Positions 32,801-40,807 of a DNA stretch of 54,218 nucleotides are shown in pieces. A model generated the notes under the pieces. It was not told the DNA's origin. It searched no databases and saw only the letters and a program-made list of their open reading frames with translations. Source of the stretch: an uncultured Acetatifactor sp. Its GTDB lineage: Bacteria; Bacillota; Clostridia; Lachnospirales; Lachnospiraceae. The stretch's first letter is position 1. Every line of letters starts with the position of its first letter. The position numbers were made by a program, and so were the translations under genes. Where the stretch lies: positions 1-54,218 of the forward strand of contig CAJUGH010000014.1 in NCBI GenBank assembly GCA_910586215.1. Reading direction: 5' to 3'.

Positions 32801-33051
32801 TCCGGCTTCTCCTTCTCTATGATCTGTTCCAGCACTTGCACGGTCAGCGGCTCAATGTAGACTTTGTCCGCAATGTCCCTGTCCGTCATGATGGTAGCCG
32901 GGTTGGAATTCACCAGGATAACCTCCACCCCCTCCTCCTTCAGGGAACGGCAGGCCTGGGTTCCTGCATAGTCGAACTCTGCCGCCTGTCCGATTACAAT
33001 CGGGCCGGAACCGATTACCATCACCCGGTTTACATTTGGATTCTTAGGCAT
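29851..33051 (-). CDS. carB: Carbamoyl phosphate synthetase, large subunit
   Basis: Makes carbamoyl phosphate from bicarbonate, two ATP and ammonia supplied by CarA, feeding pyrimidine and arginine synthesis. At 1066 residues it is full length. Two homologous ATP-grasp halves are evident (about 1-400 and 545-935), each opening with a glycine-rich 'GSGPI..GQ..EFDY' segment, with the oligomerisation region between them and a C-terminal allosteric MGS-type domain ('GHRIDLVIDTPTQGRDKSRDG'). Its ATG overlaps the end of carA by 8 bases, giving translational coupling and equal subunits. Confidence 0.96.
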   Translation of the reverse strand: MPKNPNVNRVMVIGSGPIVIGQAAEFDYAGTQACRSLKEEGVEVILVNSNPATIMTDRDIADKVYIEPLTVQVLEQIIEKEKPDSILPTLGGQAGLNLGMELEESGFLAAHGVKLLGTTAATIRNAEGRQEFKDLMERIGEPCAASQVVETIQEGIHFTNSIGYPVVLRPAYTLGGSGGGIAHNQAQLEEILENGLRLSRVGQVLVERCIAGWKEIEYEVMRDSAGNCITVCNMENIDPVGVHTGDSIVVAPSQTLSDKEYQMLRTSALHIIDELQITGGCNVQFALHPTSFEYCVIEVNPRVSRSSALASKATGYPIAKVAAKIALGYTLDEIPNAITRKTYASFEPALDYCVVKIPRLPFDKFLTAKRTLTTQMKATGEVMSICDNFEGALMKAIRSLEQHVDCLGSYDFSALSLEDLQERLKVVDDQRIWVIAEALRKGMGYEEIHALTSIDVWFLDKIAILVEMEQALRTRELTPELLKEAKRIQFPDSVIGRLTGKGEKEIKALRQEYGIRAAYRMVDTCAAEFAASTPYYYSVYGGACEASVGEPAAKKKVLVLGSGPIRIGQGIEFDYCSVHATWAFSRAGFETIIVNNNPETVSTDFDIADKLYFEPLTPEDVESIVRIEKPDGAVVQFGGQTAIKLTESLMEMGVPILGTKAEDVDAAEDRELFDKILEETGIPRAAGGTVYTAGEAKAVANRLGYPVLVRPSYVLGGQGMQIALSDEEIEEFMAIINRIAQDHPILVDKYLQGKEIEVDAVCDGTDILIPGIMEHIERTGVHSGDSISVYPAHTIGKLVKDKIAEYTRRLAKALHVKGLINIQFIAIGEDVYVIEVNPRSSRTVPYISKVTGIPIVDLATEVILGKTIRELGYRPGLQPEAEYYAIKMPVFSFEKIRGAEISLGPEMKSTGECLGIAKSFHEALYKAFLGAGVSLPRHKQMIITVKDADKGEAIEIGRRFEKLGYTIYATRSTAAALNEAGVKARKVNKISQESPTVMDLILGHRIDLVIDTPTQGRDKSRDGFLIRRTAIETGIYCITAMDTARALVTSLENEGRELSLVDIAKL

Positions 33052-34315
33052 TCTGGCTCCCTCCTTCCACTGTGGAATCTACCTCTGCAAGATGTGCTCC
33101 CTCCCCTGGATCGCCGTCCTGCACTGCTCCCCTGTGCTGATGCATCATCTGGATAAACCGGTCAAACAGATACCCGGAATCCTGGGGGCCAGGACAGGCC
33201 TCCGGGTGGAACTGGACCGTGAAAATATTCTTCCCCGTATAGGCCAGTCCCTCGTTGGTGCCATCGTTCACATTCACAAAGGCCGGCACCGCGATTCCCG
33301 GATCCAGCCTGTCCACGTCCACCACATACCCATGGTTCTGGGAGGAAATGTAGACCCGTCCCGTAGCCAGGTCCTTCACCGGGTGATTCCCGCCCCTGTG
33401 GCCGTATTTCATCTTATAGGTATCTGCCCCCGTGGCCAGGGCCATCAACTGATGTCCCAGACAGATGGCAAATATGGGAATATCTGCATCGTACAGCTTC
33501 CGGATCTCCCCTATGATGGAAGTGCATTCCTTGGGATCCCCAGGCCCGTTGCTGAGCATAATGCCCGAAGGCCCGTCTGCCAGGATCTCCTGTGCGGGCG
33601 TGAGAGCCGGATACACTGTCACCTCACAGCCCCGCGCTGCCAGGGACCTGGCAATGTTGCCCTTGGCCCCAAAGTCCATGAGGGCCACCTTCAGTCCCCT
33701 GCCATTCAGTTCCTTCACCAGGGAAGGCCTGGGTTCCCGTTCCCCTCTTTCGTAGGCCTCCCTGTCGAACCTGGCTGCGCCGCCCACAGGTCCATTCTCT
33801 GCCAGGGAGGTGACAGGAGGCACCACATATTTTTCCTTACAACTCACCTTCTCCACCACTTTTCCTGTGGTGTAGGCCTTCAGCCTGGCCAGGACAGCTT
33901 CCTTGTCATATCCGGCATTGGTGGTAATCATACCGTTCATGGTCCCTTTTTCCCGCAGGATCTTTGTGAGGGCCCTGGTGTCAATGCCTGCAATACCAGG
34001 CACATCGTTCTCTTCCAGATACTGCTGTATGGGGATGTCGTTTCTGAAATTGCTGGGGATACGGGAGAGCTCCCGCACAATGAATCCGTCCGGCCAGGGT
34101 TTGATGGATTCGCAATCCTCCCTGCAGATACCGTAATTTCCGATCAGTGGATATGTCATACACACAGCCTGTCCCGCATAAGAGGGATCCGTCAGCACCT
34201 CCAGGTAACCCGCCATGGATGTGTTGAACACGATCTCACTGACGACCTCCCTTTGGGCACCGATCTGGATCCCTTCCAATACCGTCCCGTCTTCCAAAAT
34301 CAAGAATGCTTTCAT
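33044..34315 (-). CDS. carA: Carbamoyl phosphate synthetase, small (glutaminase) subunit
   Basis: A 423-residue class I glutamine amidotransferase that channels ammonia to CarB. The N-terminal CPSase domain opens 'KAFLILEDGTVLEG', and the amidotransferase domain has the nucleophile Cys in 'IFAICLGHQLMA' and the His/Glu pair in 'TVQFHPEACPGP'. It is longer than typical (about 360-380) because of an Arg/Glu-rich insert near residue 190-205 ('REAYERGEREPRPS') and a tail of about 35 residues beyond the family end. I start at 34315, matching the family; upstream codons overlap the promoter at 34389-34417. No pyrR attenuator was recognised. Confidence 0.94.
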   Translation of the reverse strand: MKAFLILEDGTVLEGIQIGAQREVVSEIVFNTSMAGYLEVLTDPSYAGQAVCMTYPLIGNYGICREDCESIKPWPDGFIVRELSRIPSNFRNDIPIQQYLEENDVPGIAGIDTRALTKILREKGTMNGMITTNAGYDKEAVLARLKAYTTGKVVEKVSCKEKYVVPPVTSLAENGPVGGAARFDREAYERGEREPRPSLVKELNGRGLKVALMDFGAKGNIARSLAARGCEVTVYPALTPAQEILADGPSGIMLSNGPGDPKECTSIIGEIRKLYDADIPIFAICLGHQLMALATGADTYKMKYGHRGGNHPVKDLATGRVYISSQNHGYVVDVDRLDPGIAVPAFVNVNDGTNEGLAYTGKNIFTVQFHPEACPGPQDSGYLFDRFIQMMHQHRGAVQDGDPGEGAHLAEVDSTVEGGSQNA

Positions 34316-34328
34316 CTCTGCTCCCATC

Positions 34329-34345
34329 TGCCTGCCAGGCAGGCA
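34329..34345. other. Perfect palindrome in the carA leader
   Basis: TGCCTGCC-T-GGCAGGCA on the minus strand lies 14 bases before the carA start, next to the ribosome site. It could act as an RNA hairpin affecting translation. Confidence 0.5.
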
Positions 34346-34388
34346 CTCCAGTCCAGGAGTCTGCACATTTCCCTTTTGCTTCTGGGAC

Positions 34389-34417
34389 ATTGTATCACAA
34401 AACATTTTCAAGGGCAA
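34389..34417 (-). promoter_or_regulatory. Promoter of carAB
   Basis: TTGCCC (34412-34417) and TACAAT (34389-34394) with a 17-base spacer on the minus strand, about 65 bases upstream of the carA start. Confidence 0.65.
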
Positions 34418-34439
34418 CAAAAAAACGTATGGAAACCAC

Positions 34440-35374
34440 TTATCGCGGGAACAGTTCCCTTGCTGTCACCAGCACTGCCCCCATTACGAAAGGCATGAAC
34501 CACGTGGCAAACCGGAAGACCAGGATGGCCGATATGGCTGCCTGTCCACCCACAGACGGGGAGAAAAACAGCCAGAATACAAATTCCAGGGAACCGATTC
34601 CGGAGGGCGCCGGAATCACCCCGGCCAGCATATATACAACGGCCATCAGGAGGATGTCCGCAACAGCCGGAAGGCTTCCCTGCCCTTCTGTCCAAAAACC
34701 TCCCTTCCTGACTGGTGCAGGATCCCTGCCTGCTCCTTCCACACCGGTACCCATTTCCCGCAGACCGGCCACATTCTTCCTGCCCAGTCCAGAATGGCCA
34801 GCAGATGCCGATTCACCCGGACAGAGAGCATCACCGCCAGGAACCCTGCCACCACTGCCAGGGCCAGCACATTCCCGGCCACGATGCATACGGCATATTT
34901 CCTGCACAGGTTTCCTGCGTCTTCCCCCTGCAGGCACAGCACTCCGAATCCCACTGTCCCCAGCACCGCTATGGCCAGCCGCTTGCACAGGTACTGGATC
35001 ATCACAAGTCCGGTGGCATTCCCCGTCTCTATCCCCCTCTGGTGCAGGAAATGGATCTTCGCGATACCCGATCCATTCCCCAGCGTGGCCAGCCGGTAGA
35101 ATTCTCCTGCCAGGGCTGTGAATATGCCGTATCCCACCGTATTTTCCCTGTTCCCCGCCTCCCAGGTCCGAATCATCCCGGAGATGGCCAGCCCCTCCAG
35201 CAGGTACCCCAGGGCTGCCAGCACCAGGCTGCCTCCCAGTTGTACCCTGGTAACCTGCTGCACTCCGTCCAGGATATCCCCCAGATGATCCCGGTAGAAT
35301 AACAGTGCCCCGGCAAGGAGGAGTACCAGTATGCCTGCTTTCCAAATCTTCCATTTTCCTGTTTTCCGGGACAT
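34440..35374 (-). pseudogene. Broken flippase-like gene (lysylphosphatidylglycerol synthase TM family, UPF0104)
   Basis: The N-terminal frame (ATG 35374, GAGGGGG 6 bases upstream) gives about 240 residues with membrane helices and 'TALAGEFYRLATLGNGSGIAKIHFLHQRG', typical of the YbhN/AglD/MprF transmembrane family; it stops at 34646. The conserved C-terminal part, 'LAGVIPAPSGIGSLEFVFW', continues in another frame to 34440. The frames would join near 34660-34700 by a one-base change, for example in TTTTT. A helix and loop of some 40 residues expected between the halves also seem to be missing, so more than a sequencing slip is involved. It lies 30 bases after the radical SAM gene. Confidence 0.65.
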
Positions 35375-35404
35375 ATCATTCCCCCTCACAAACATGATCC
35401 CCAG

Positions 35405-36796
35405 TCATTCCGATCCCGGCCCCGGACACCTTTCCGGTTCCATCCCCTGCCAGATCCGGTCAGCCGTCACACCCCAGCTTTCTGCATAGTCCCGGCATTT
35501 CCCACAGAGGTGTTCCACGCTCTCCGGGGACTGTAGATCCGTAGACTTGGCACCACTCTCCTGCACCATGCGGATCAGCTTGTCCGGGTTCTCCAGCATG
35601 GGACAAGGGCGCAGGTGGTTCTCGTTGAAAGGCTGTCCCTCCCGGTAAGCCATAAACAAGGGCTGCTTCAGGATCTCCAGCAGGGAATGGGTCCGGATAT
35701 TGGCCCCGGAATAATGGATGAACACACATGGTTCCGCATCCCCGTTGGCATTGATATGGAAATAATTCCTGCCCCCTGCGATGCAGCCGCCCACAAACTC
35801 GCCATCGTTCTGGAAGTCCATGGCAAACAGGCCTTTCCCCGTTGTCATATTCCGGATCTGGTGCACCCGCTCCTTCATATAGATCCGCTGTTCCACAGTA
35901 GGCAACAGTTCCATGGCCGCCTCATTCCCCACGGGCATATAGTGGAAATACAATGCATAGCGGCACCCCTTTTCTATTAACAGATCCACAAACGCATCCC
36001 CGGTAACGGTCTCGATGTTCCGGGAAGTGTAGCAGATAGAGACACCGAAGAGCAGGCCGGATTCTTGCAGCAGTTCCATGGCGTGGAGTACCTTGCCATA
36101 TACCCCTGCCCCCCGCCGCAGGTCATTGACCTCCTGGAATCCCTCCAGGCTGATGGCCAGATACAGATTGCCCACCTGGCGCATCCGCTGGCAGAAGCCC
36201 TCATCCACCAGGGTACCGTTTGTATAGGCCAGGAATGCACAGTCGTTGTGTTTCTCACACAGCCGTAGGATATCCTCCTTCCGCACCAGGGGTTCCCCTC
36301 CCGTGAACATGTAGAAGTAAATGCCCAACTCTTTCCCCTGGGTGATCACCCCGTCCATCTCCTCAAAAGTCAGGTTCAGACGGTTGCCGTACTCTGCCGC
36401 CCAGCATCCGGTACAATGCAGGTTGCAGGCACTGGTGGGATCCATCAGGATCAGCCAGGGCACATTGCACTGGTGTACCTTGCGCATCTTCCGGATAGTC
36501 TTGGTGCCATGGAAGAAGGCTTCAAACCCTAGGTTCAGCGCCGTAGTCCGGATCACATGGGGATCCGTCTGTGAGAGGATCCTGCGGATGTACCGGTTCA
36601 AGGTACCATCCTGGTCACAGATCATGGCCTTCGCCCTGTCATAGTCAAAATCAATCCGCTCACTGTCCATATAGTTCTGCATCAGATCGATGAGCCTGGC
36701 CACCTCCGGTTCCCAGTCCCTGTCCTTGCTGCGCAGTGCCATATCAATTGCCTTGCCAAATGCAGCCCTTCCCGCCCTGTGTGTCATCCCGCTCAT
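35405..36796 (-). CDS. Radical SAM protein with SPASM-like C-terminus
   Basis: A 463-residue enzyme. The radical SAM cluster motif is 'CNLHCTGCW' (CxxxCxxC) near residue 130, followed by the Gly-rich SAM-binding 'FTGGEPLVRKEDI'. The C-terminal region has further Cys ('GGCIAGG', 'EPCVFIHYSG', 'RPCPMLENP', 'LCGKCRDYAE') that could bind auxiliary clusters. An N-terminal helical region of about 100 residues precedes the barrel. The reaction is unknown. Start at 36796 with AAGGAGGAG upstream. It lies between a DUF308 membrane protein gene (37 bases upstream) and the broken flippase gene, suggesting envelope or lipid chemistry, as inference. Confidence 0.85.
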   Translation of the reverse strand: MSGMTHRAGRAAFGKAIDMALRSKDRDWEPEVARLIDLMQNYMDSERIDFDYDRAKAMICDQDGTLNRYIRRILSQTDPHVIRTTALNLGFEAFFHGTKTIRKMRKVHQCNVPWLILMDPTSACNLHCTGCWAAEYGNRLNLTFEEMDGVITQGKELGIYFYMFTGGEPLVRKEDILRLCEKHNDCAFLAYTNGTLVDEGFCQRMRQVGNLYLAISLEGFQEVNDLRRGAGVYGKVLHAMELLQESGLLFGVSICYTSRNIETVTGDAFVDLLIEKGCRYALYFHYMPVGNEAAMELLPTVEQRIYMKERVHQIRNMTTGKGLFAMDFQNDGEFVGGCIAGGRNYFHINANGDAEPCVFIHYSGANIRTHSLLEILKQPLFMAYREGQPFNENHLRPCPMLENPDKLIRMVQESGAKSTDLQSPESVEHLCGKCRDYAESWGVTADRIWQGMEPERCPGPGSE

Positions 36797-36833
36797 ATAC
36801 TCCTCCTTCTGCCGCATCCTGCGGCCTGTATCC

Positions 36834-37421
36834 CTACAATTCCTCAAATCGTCCCTCTATGATATCCGGCTTCCGGCTCCGCAATATCTTCCCCGTGGAA
36901 AGCACCGTGACCAGGTTCAGGATCCCCTCCGTCAACAGGGATACCCCCGCCAGCCGTACCAGTACCCCGGCACTCTCAAAGGGCCTTAGCACCAGCAGGA
37001 ACCCGATGGTCCCGGTGAACACTGCCGCTGCCGTGATCAGCCACCACTGCTGCAACCCGAACCGCCTGGCATCCAGGGCTGTCTGGAGCTTGAACAGACT
37101 GTCTGCCAGGGCATAGAGTCCATGTACCAGGCTGATGAATACCAGTATATGGTCTGACCTTGCGAAGACCATGCTCCCCAGTACCAGCAGCAGGATCCCC
37201 ATGGCCAGGTCATACTGGTATGTCAGCCGGTATAAATCCTTGCTGAAATACCCCACCAGCTTTACTGTGCCAAACAAGATTAACAGGATCCCCAGCAGCC
37301 TTGCTATGACCATGACACTGATATCCGGCATTACCATCAGCAGGACGCCAAAGATGCCAAATGCCAGGGACATCACAATATAGCCTGTCTTGGCTGTCCG
37401 CATCATTTTCACAGAGCCCAT
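36834..37421 (-). CDS. DUF308 (HdeD-like) membrane protein
   Basis: A 195-residue integral membrane protein with six hydrophobic helices in three pairs, the DUF308/HdeD architecture. Segments 'GYIVMSLAFGIFGVLLMVMPDISVMVIARLLGILLILFGTVKLVGYF' and 'AMGILLLVLGSMVFAR' are characteristic. HdeD is linked to acid resistance in E. coli; in Firmicutes the role is unknown. AAGGAGAGG precedes the ATG at 37421. First gene of a three-gene minus-strand set with the radical SAM protein and flippase-like gene. A degenerate 8-base tandem repeat (CCTTACTT-like, four units) lies upstream at 37499-37530. Confidence 0.85.
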   Translation of the reverse strand: MGSVKMMRTAKTGYIVMSLAFGIFGVLLMVMPDISVMVIARLLGILLILFGTVKLVGYFSKDLYRLTYQYDLAMGILLLVLGSMVFARSDHILVFISLVHGLYALADSLFKLQTALDARRFGLQQWWLITAAAVFTGTIGFLLVLRPFESAGVLVRLAGVSLLTEGILNLVTVLSTGKILRSRKPDIIEGRFEEL

Positions 37422-37623
37422 TGCATCCTCTCCTTTCTTCTGCAGTTTCCCTCTCCAGGTGCTGTCATATATGCCAGTTCCCATAAGAGGTGCTTCTGCC
37501 TTACTTCCTTACTATCTTACCGTCTTACCGATTTCTAAGGATACTGTACCCTATCTTTCCATCTGGGAAAACAGACAGAAGCTGCCTCCTGTCACAAAAC
37601 TAGGCACAGCAGGCAAAATGCAC

Positions 37624-37660
37624 AAAAAAAAGCCCTGCCACATTGGCAGAACCTTTTTTA
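37624..37660 (-). terminator. Terminator of the TetR-family gene
   Basis: GTTCTGCCA-ATG-TGGCAGGGC with T8 on the minus strand and a matching T6 on the plus strand. It lies about 30 bases after the TetR gene's stop and may work in both directions. Confidence 0.85.
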
Positions 37661-37688
37661 TTATATTATTCCATTTCCTATTGTGCCC

Positions 37689-38240
37689 TCAGCAGCATCT
37701 CCTGACCATCTCCTCCAGCATCCCCTTCTTCAACTGGCTAAGCCTGGCAAAAGTAGCCTGGATATCATCCCGCATGCCGCCGTTCAGCCAGTCGATCACA
37801 GCGCCGAAACATTCCCACTTGTAGCAGCGGATCAAGATCTCCCTGTCCCCCGGATCCATGGCGCTGTCTGCAAACATGGTGGCAATGCAGGTCTCCACCG
37901 CGTACTCACACACGCGCCACAGATACTGCTCGAACAGATCCCGGTTCGCAGAATGATACAGGTGCAGGGCCGCCCGCCTGTTCTCCAGGGCAAAGGAGAT
38001 TGTCACATGCAGACATTCCTCCATGGAGTCAATGGCAGGATATTGTCTGATAATCACATTTACCTCCTCCAGAATGATCTCCTCAATCATGGAGGGCAGA
38101 TCCTGGTAGTGGTAATAGAAGGAATTGCGGTTAATGCCGCAGTCCTCCACAATGTCCTTCACGGTAATCTGGCTCACGGGACGCTCATTCAACAGCTTGA
38201 TAAAAGAATTCCGGATGGCCTGCTTCGTAAATCCTGGCAA
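37689..38240 (-). CDS. TetR/AcrR-family regulator
   Basis: A 183-residue one-component regulator. The N-terminal helix-turn-helix reads 'ITVKDIVEDCGINRNSFYYHYQDLPSMIEEII' (about 22-55), and the C-terminal helical domain has the TetR_C_8-like 'YKWECFGAVIDWLNGGMRDD'. The start codon is TTG at 38240, chosen because GGGGAGG lies 8 bases upstream and the family begins there. It is in the same direction as the NERD-domain gene upstream, 100 bases away. Target genes are unknown. Confidence 0.88.
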   Translation of the reverse strand: MPGFTKQAIRNSFIKLLNERPVSQITVKDIVEDCGINRNSFYYHYQDLPSMIEEIILEEVNVIIRQYPAIDSMEECLHVTISFALENRRAALHLYHSANRDLFEQYLWRVCEYAVETCIATMFADSAMDPGDREILIRCYKWECFGAVIDWLNGGMRDDIQATFARLSQLKKGMLEEMVRRCC

Positions 38241-38340
38241 ACTTCACACCTCCCCATGCATAACCGTTCAGACAGCACCTTTCGCAAGTACCATTTTCGG
38301 CACCTTGACACCTCTATGGCGCCATCTATCACTTCCCGGT

Positions 38341-39576
38341 TCACTTAGACGCTAATCCCCCGCATACGATCCCCAACAGCACAAGGCCAATCAATACCTT
38401 GATCACCCCCCGAAATGCGATGATTCCAGCAATGGCCAGGATCCCCAACAGAAGAAACAGGATAAGCAGTACAAGTGTCTTGGTCCTGTCGTATTTCTTG
38501 ATTATGCTCTCACATTGGCCGAATAACGCCTGTTCCTGCCGGTATTCCACATCCCGTATCCTTAACACGGCATCTATGGCCTCTTCATATACATCTGAAA
38601 CCGCAAAGAAATCCTTGCAGGGAAAGGCATTCGCCCCTGCCCCGGTGTGATCCAGCAGCCCCAGGATTTTCTCCTGTGTCTGTGCATCAATGGTATCCGG
38701 CAGAAGCTGGTTCTGGATATATTCATAGACGGCAGAAGCTTTTAAGACGGTCTTGCCGCTTTCGTTCCGGATGGTTGTCCTGCTGTCTGCAATGACCACC
38801 ACAGGGATCAGCCTGCATGTGATACCATTTGCCTCCAGATATTTTTCCAGGGCAAGGGTATGCCGGATATTCTGTTCAAAGGGATTCTTTTTCTTCTCCC
38901 TCTTGTGCTGGCCGCACACATACCAGGTATCATCCCTCTCGATATAGATGTCTTCCCTTTCATTGCCCCAGTTCTTGATCTCACAGACAAATATCCCCTT
39001 TGGAGTCACAATCACAGAATCCAGTTCAGAACTCCTTGCAAATTCGTCTTTGACAGGAAGGACCACATTCATCCGGAAAGGGTATTTCCCGGCAAACATG
39101 GAGAAATATTTCCTGACATTCTCTTCCCCCTGGTCCCCTTTGATCTGTCCCCTTGCCTCCCCGGCAAAGAAAGCGCTATAGTCCCTTAGCTGGTTCAGGA
39201 GTGCCCTAATCATTCTGGGGCTTTCATTGGAACGGTGGCCGTACATTTCATATATGGAACGGGGGGTTCTGGTATCCGGCGTCAGCCTATGGTGCCAGTC
39301 CTCCTCTTCCCCATCCACAGTGATTATTCCACAGTCCTCACCATGAGTTAAATGATATTCCTCCAGTTCATCGAACAATTTGTGGAACAGGAAATCACAG
39401 TACTCCTTCTGCTCCAGGCAGAGTTGTGCTTTCTCTGTATTCTGAATGTAGGTGATGGGCAGTTCCGTTTCGCAGGCCTGTCTGACCTTTTCCAGGTCGG
39501 ACGGATCCACAGCATACTTTTCGTAAATCTCCTGTAATTCTTTCAGATACTGTTCTTCCCTTTTTTTCCCTGTCAT
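38341..39576 (-). CDS. NERD-domain protein with C-terminal membrane anchor
   Basis: A 411-residue protein. The NERD (nuclease-related) domain spans about 140-290: 'KGDQGEENVRKYF', then 'ELDSVIVTPKGIFVCEIKNWG', with the Asp and Glu-x-Lys of a PD-(D/E)XK fold. The N-terminal 140 residues are helical and charged. The C-terminus carries two adjoining hydrophobic helices ('LVLLILFLLLGILAIAGIIAF' and 'VLIGLVLLGIVCGGLA'), so the domain faces the cytoplasm from the membrane. NERD proteins are suspected of DNA or RNA processing or defence; not proven. GGAGAGGAAG precedes ATG, and a small gene lies 24 bases upstream. Confidence 0.88.
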   Translation of the reverse strand: MTGKKREEQYLKELQEIYEKYAVDPSDLEKVRQACETELPITYIQNTEKAQLCLEQKEYCDFLFHKLFDELEEYHLTHGEDCGIITVDGEEEDWHHRLTPDTRTPRSIYEMYGHRSNESPRMIRALLNQLRDYSAFFAGEARGQIKGDQGEENVRKYFSMFAGKYPFRMNVVLPVKDEFARSSELDSVIVTPKGIFVCEIKNWGNEREDIYIERDDTWYVCGQHKREKKKNPFEQNIRHTLALEKYLEANGITCRLIPVVVIADSRTTIRNESGKTVLKASAVYEYIQNQLLPDTIDAQTQEKILGLLDHTGAGANAFPCKDFFAVSDVYEEAIDAVLRIRDVEYRQEQALFGQCESIIKKYDRTKTLVLLILFLLLGILAIAGIIAFRGVIKVLIGLVLLGIVCGGLASK

Positions 39577-39600
39577 GGCTTCCTCTCCTCCTGTATCCTT

Positions 39601-39816
39601 CTATTCTGCCTGTCCATATTCCCCGGCCTGCCCATACGCTTCTGTCACTTCCTCCCCGAATGCCATGGATCGCACCTGGAATCCAAAGGGACTTTCCACC
39701 TTTTTGACCACTGTCAGTTCATACGGGTAAGCCACCTCCAGGATATCCCCCATGTTCCAGAGGAGGAAGGTTCCCGTGATCCTGTATGTGCCATCCGGCC
39801 CTGCTGTGGGTTCCAT
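39601..39816 (-). CDS. Small protein of unknown function (71 residues)
   Basis: A predicted beta-rich small protein with 'PDGTYRITGTFLLWNMGDILEVAYPYELTVVKKVESPFGFQV' and an acidic, Gly/Tyr/Gln-rich tail 'EAYGQAGEYGQAE'. I do not recognise it. A GAGGAAG site lies 7 bases before ATG 39816; a GTG at 39858 would leave almost no leader after the TATAAT at 39869-39874. It lies 24 bases before the NERD gene, so the two are probably co-transcribed. The 264 bases from here to the PIN gene hold only that -10 box. Confidence 0.55.
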   Translation of the reverse strand: MEPTAGPDGTYRITGTFLLWNMGDILEVAYPYELTVVKKVESPFGFQVRSMAFGEEVTEAYGQAGEYGQAE

Positions 39817-40079
39817 ACCTCTTCTTCCTCGTATATTTTCCTTATATTTCTTTTCCACTGTCCCTGCTATTATAATATAAAATCCCGTTTTTGGAAATAC
39901 AGATAAAAAAGCTTTTCTACCCCATCTGCCATCCTGGCGGGAGTGGCGTGGGCCGTCATGCCGTATAGTAAAACAGCCTCAAAATAAGAGTTTCCTCCCA
40001 TTTCAAGGCCGTTTTGTTCGCTTTCCTTCCTGTCTCTTCCCGAGACTGCCCCGGAATCCATCCAGGACAATCCCGATTG

Positions 40080-40502
40080 CTATTCTTTCTCCTCCATCAG
40101 AGCAATAAAATCATTGGGAAGTATCGCCTTTGCCATTCCATCTTGATAGTCTTTTACATTTCTGGTAATAATGTAATCCATTTCTGTTTTTACTGCTGTC
40201 CTCTCAATAACCGCATCCTCATAGTCCCTAACCGCCGAGGCAAGTGCGCCCACACATTCCTCCCCTGTCACGGACAGTATCCCCATAAGGGAGTAAAGCT
40301 TTCCCATTACCTGCTTCGCCTGTTCTGTACTGTGCAGGCATTTCCTTATAAGGTAATAGATATCAGTAGCAGAGCTTGCTGTGATATACGCATCCACAAC
40401 TTGATTTGCAGTCATAAGGAAAATCTTTTCCGCACTCTCCTTCCACGGTTCTCTGGATGTCATTGCATCGACAATCACATTTGTATCAACCAGAACTTTC
40501 AT
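40080..40502 (-). CDS. PIN-domain ribonuclease toxin (VapC-like)
   Basis: A 140-residue PIN nuclease, toxin of a type II pair. The first acid is in 'MKVLVDTNVIVDAM' (Asp6), the central acids in 'RDYEDAVIERTA', and the last Asp in 'MDYIITRNVKDY'. Such proteins cleave tRNA or other RNA when the antitoxin is degraded. The gene begins immediately after the antitoxin stop codon, so both are translated together. A+T-rich compared with the neighbouring housekeeping genes. Confidence 0.88.
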   Translation of the reverse strand: MKVLVDTNVIVDAMTSREPWKESAEKIFLMTANQVVDAYITASSATDIYYLIRKCLHSTEQAKQVMGKLYSLMGILSVTGEECVGALASAVRDYEDAVIERTAVKTEMDYIITRNVKDYQDGMAKAILPNDFIALMEEKE

Positions 40503-40718
40503 CTATTTTGCACCAAGCCTCTCCCTTTTTGCTCCCTCCGCATCTGCATCCATGGGAAGAATTCCAAATAAGGATTTTGCGGTTTCCACCCTGTCTTGAT
40601 ATGGGTTTATCAGCTTTGCCACTACCCTGCCATTCTTTGTGATAAAAATGTCTTCTGTTGCAGACAATGCCAGATATTTACCAAGATTATTTTTCAATTC
40701 GGTTGCTGTAACTGACAT
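40503..40718 (-). CDS. Phd/YefM-family antitoxin
   Basis: A 71-residue antitoxin. The N-terminal DNA-binding part 'SVTATELKNNLGKYLALSATEDIFITKNGRVVAKLI' is typical Phd/YefM, and the C-terminal part (about 45-71) would wrap the PIN toxin. GAGGGGG precedes ATG 40718; the promoter at 40741-40769 excludes the longer frame to 40772. The pair probably represses its own promoter. Confidence 0.88.
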   Translation of the reverse strand: MSVTATELKNNLGKYLALSATEDIFITKNGRVVAKLINPYQDRVETAKSLFGILPMDADAEGAKRERLGAK

Positions 40719-40740
40719 AACCCCCTCCTCTTCCTGTATT

Positions 40741-40769
40741 ATTATATCTAAATTGTACGATTCTAGCAA
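40741..40769 (-). promoter_or_regulatory. Promoter of the Phd/PIN pair
   Basis: TTGCTA (40764-40769) and TATAAT (40741-40746), 17-base spacer, on the minus strand. A near-palindrome ATATTTAGCTAAAATAT just upstream (about 40771-40787) may be the antitoxin's operator. Confidence 0.65.
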
Positions 40770-40807
40770 CATATTTAGCTAAAATATATTAGAACCCCTT
40801 TTTGGCT

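Noticed and set aside
34316..34440. PyrR-type attenuator upstream of carA
   Set aside because: No terminator/antiterminator pair or PyrR-binding loop found; only a short palindrome and a promoter.
34640..34710. Programmed -1 frameshift joining the two flippase halves
   Set aside because: No canonical X-XXY-YYZ slippery heptamer with a downstream structure is visible, and part of the family sequence also seems to be missing, so mutation is simpler.
39870..40070. 66-codon frame after the PIN toxin gene
   Set aside because: No clear ribosome site, no family resemblance, and it overlaps the promoter area of the next small gene.
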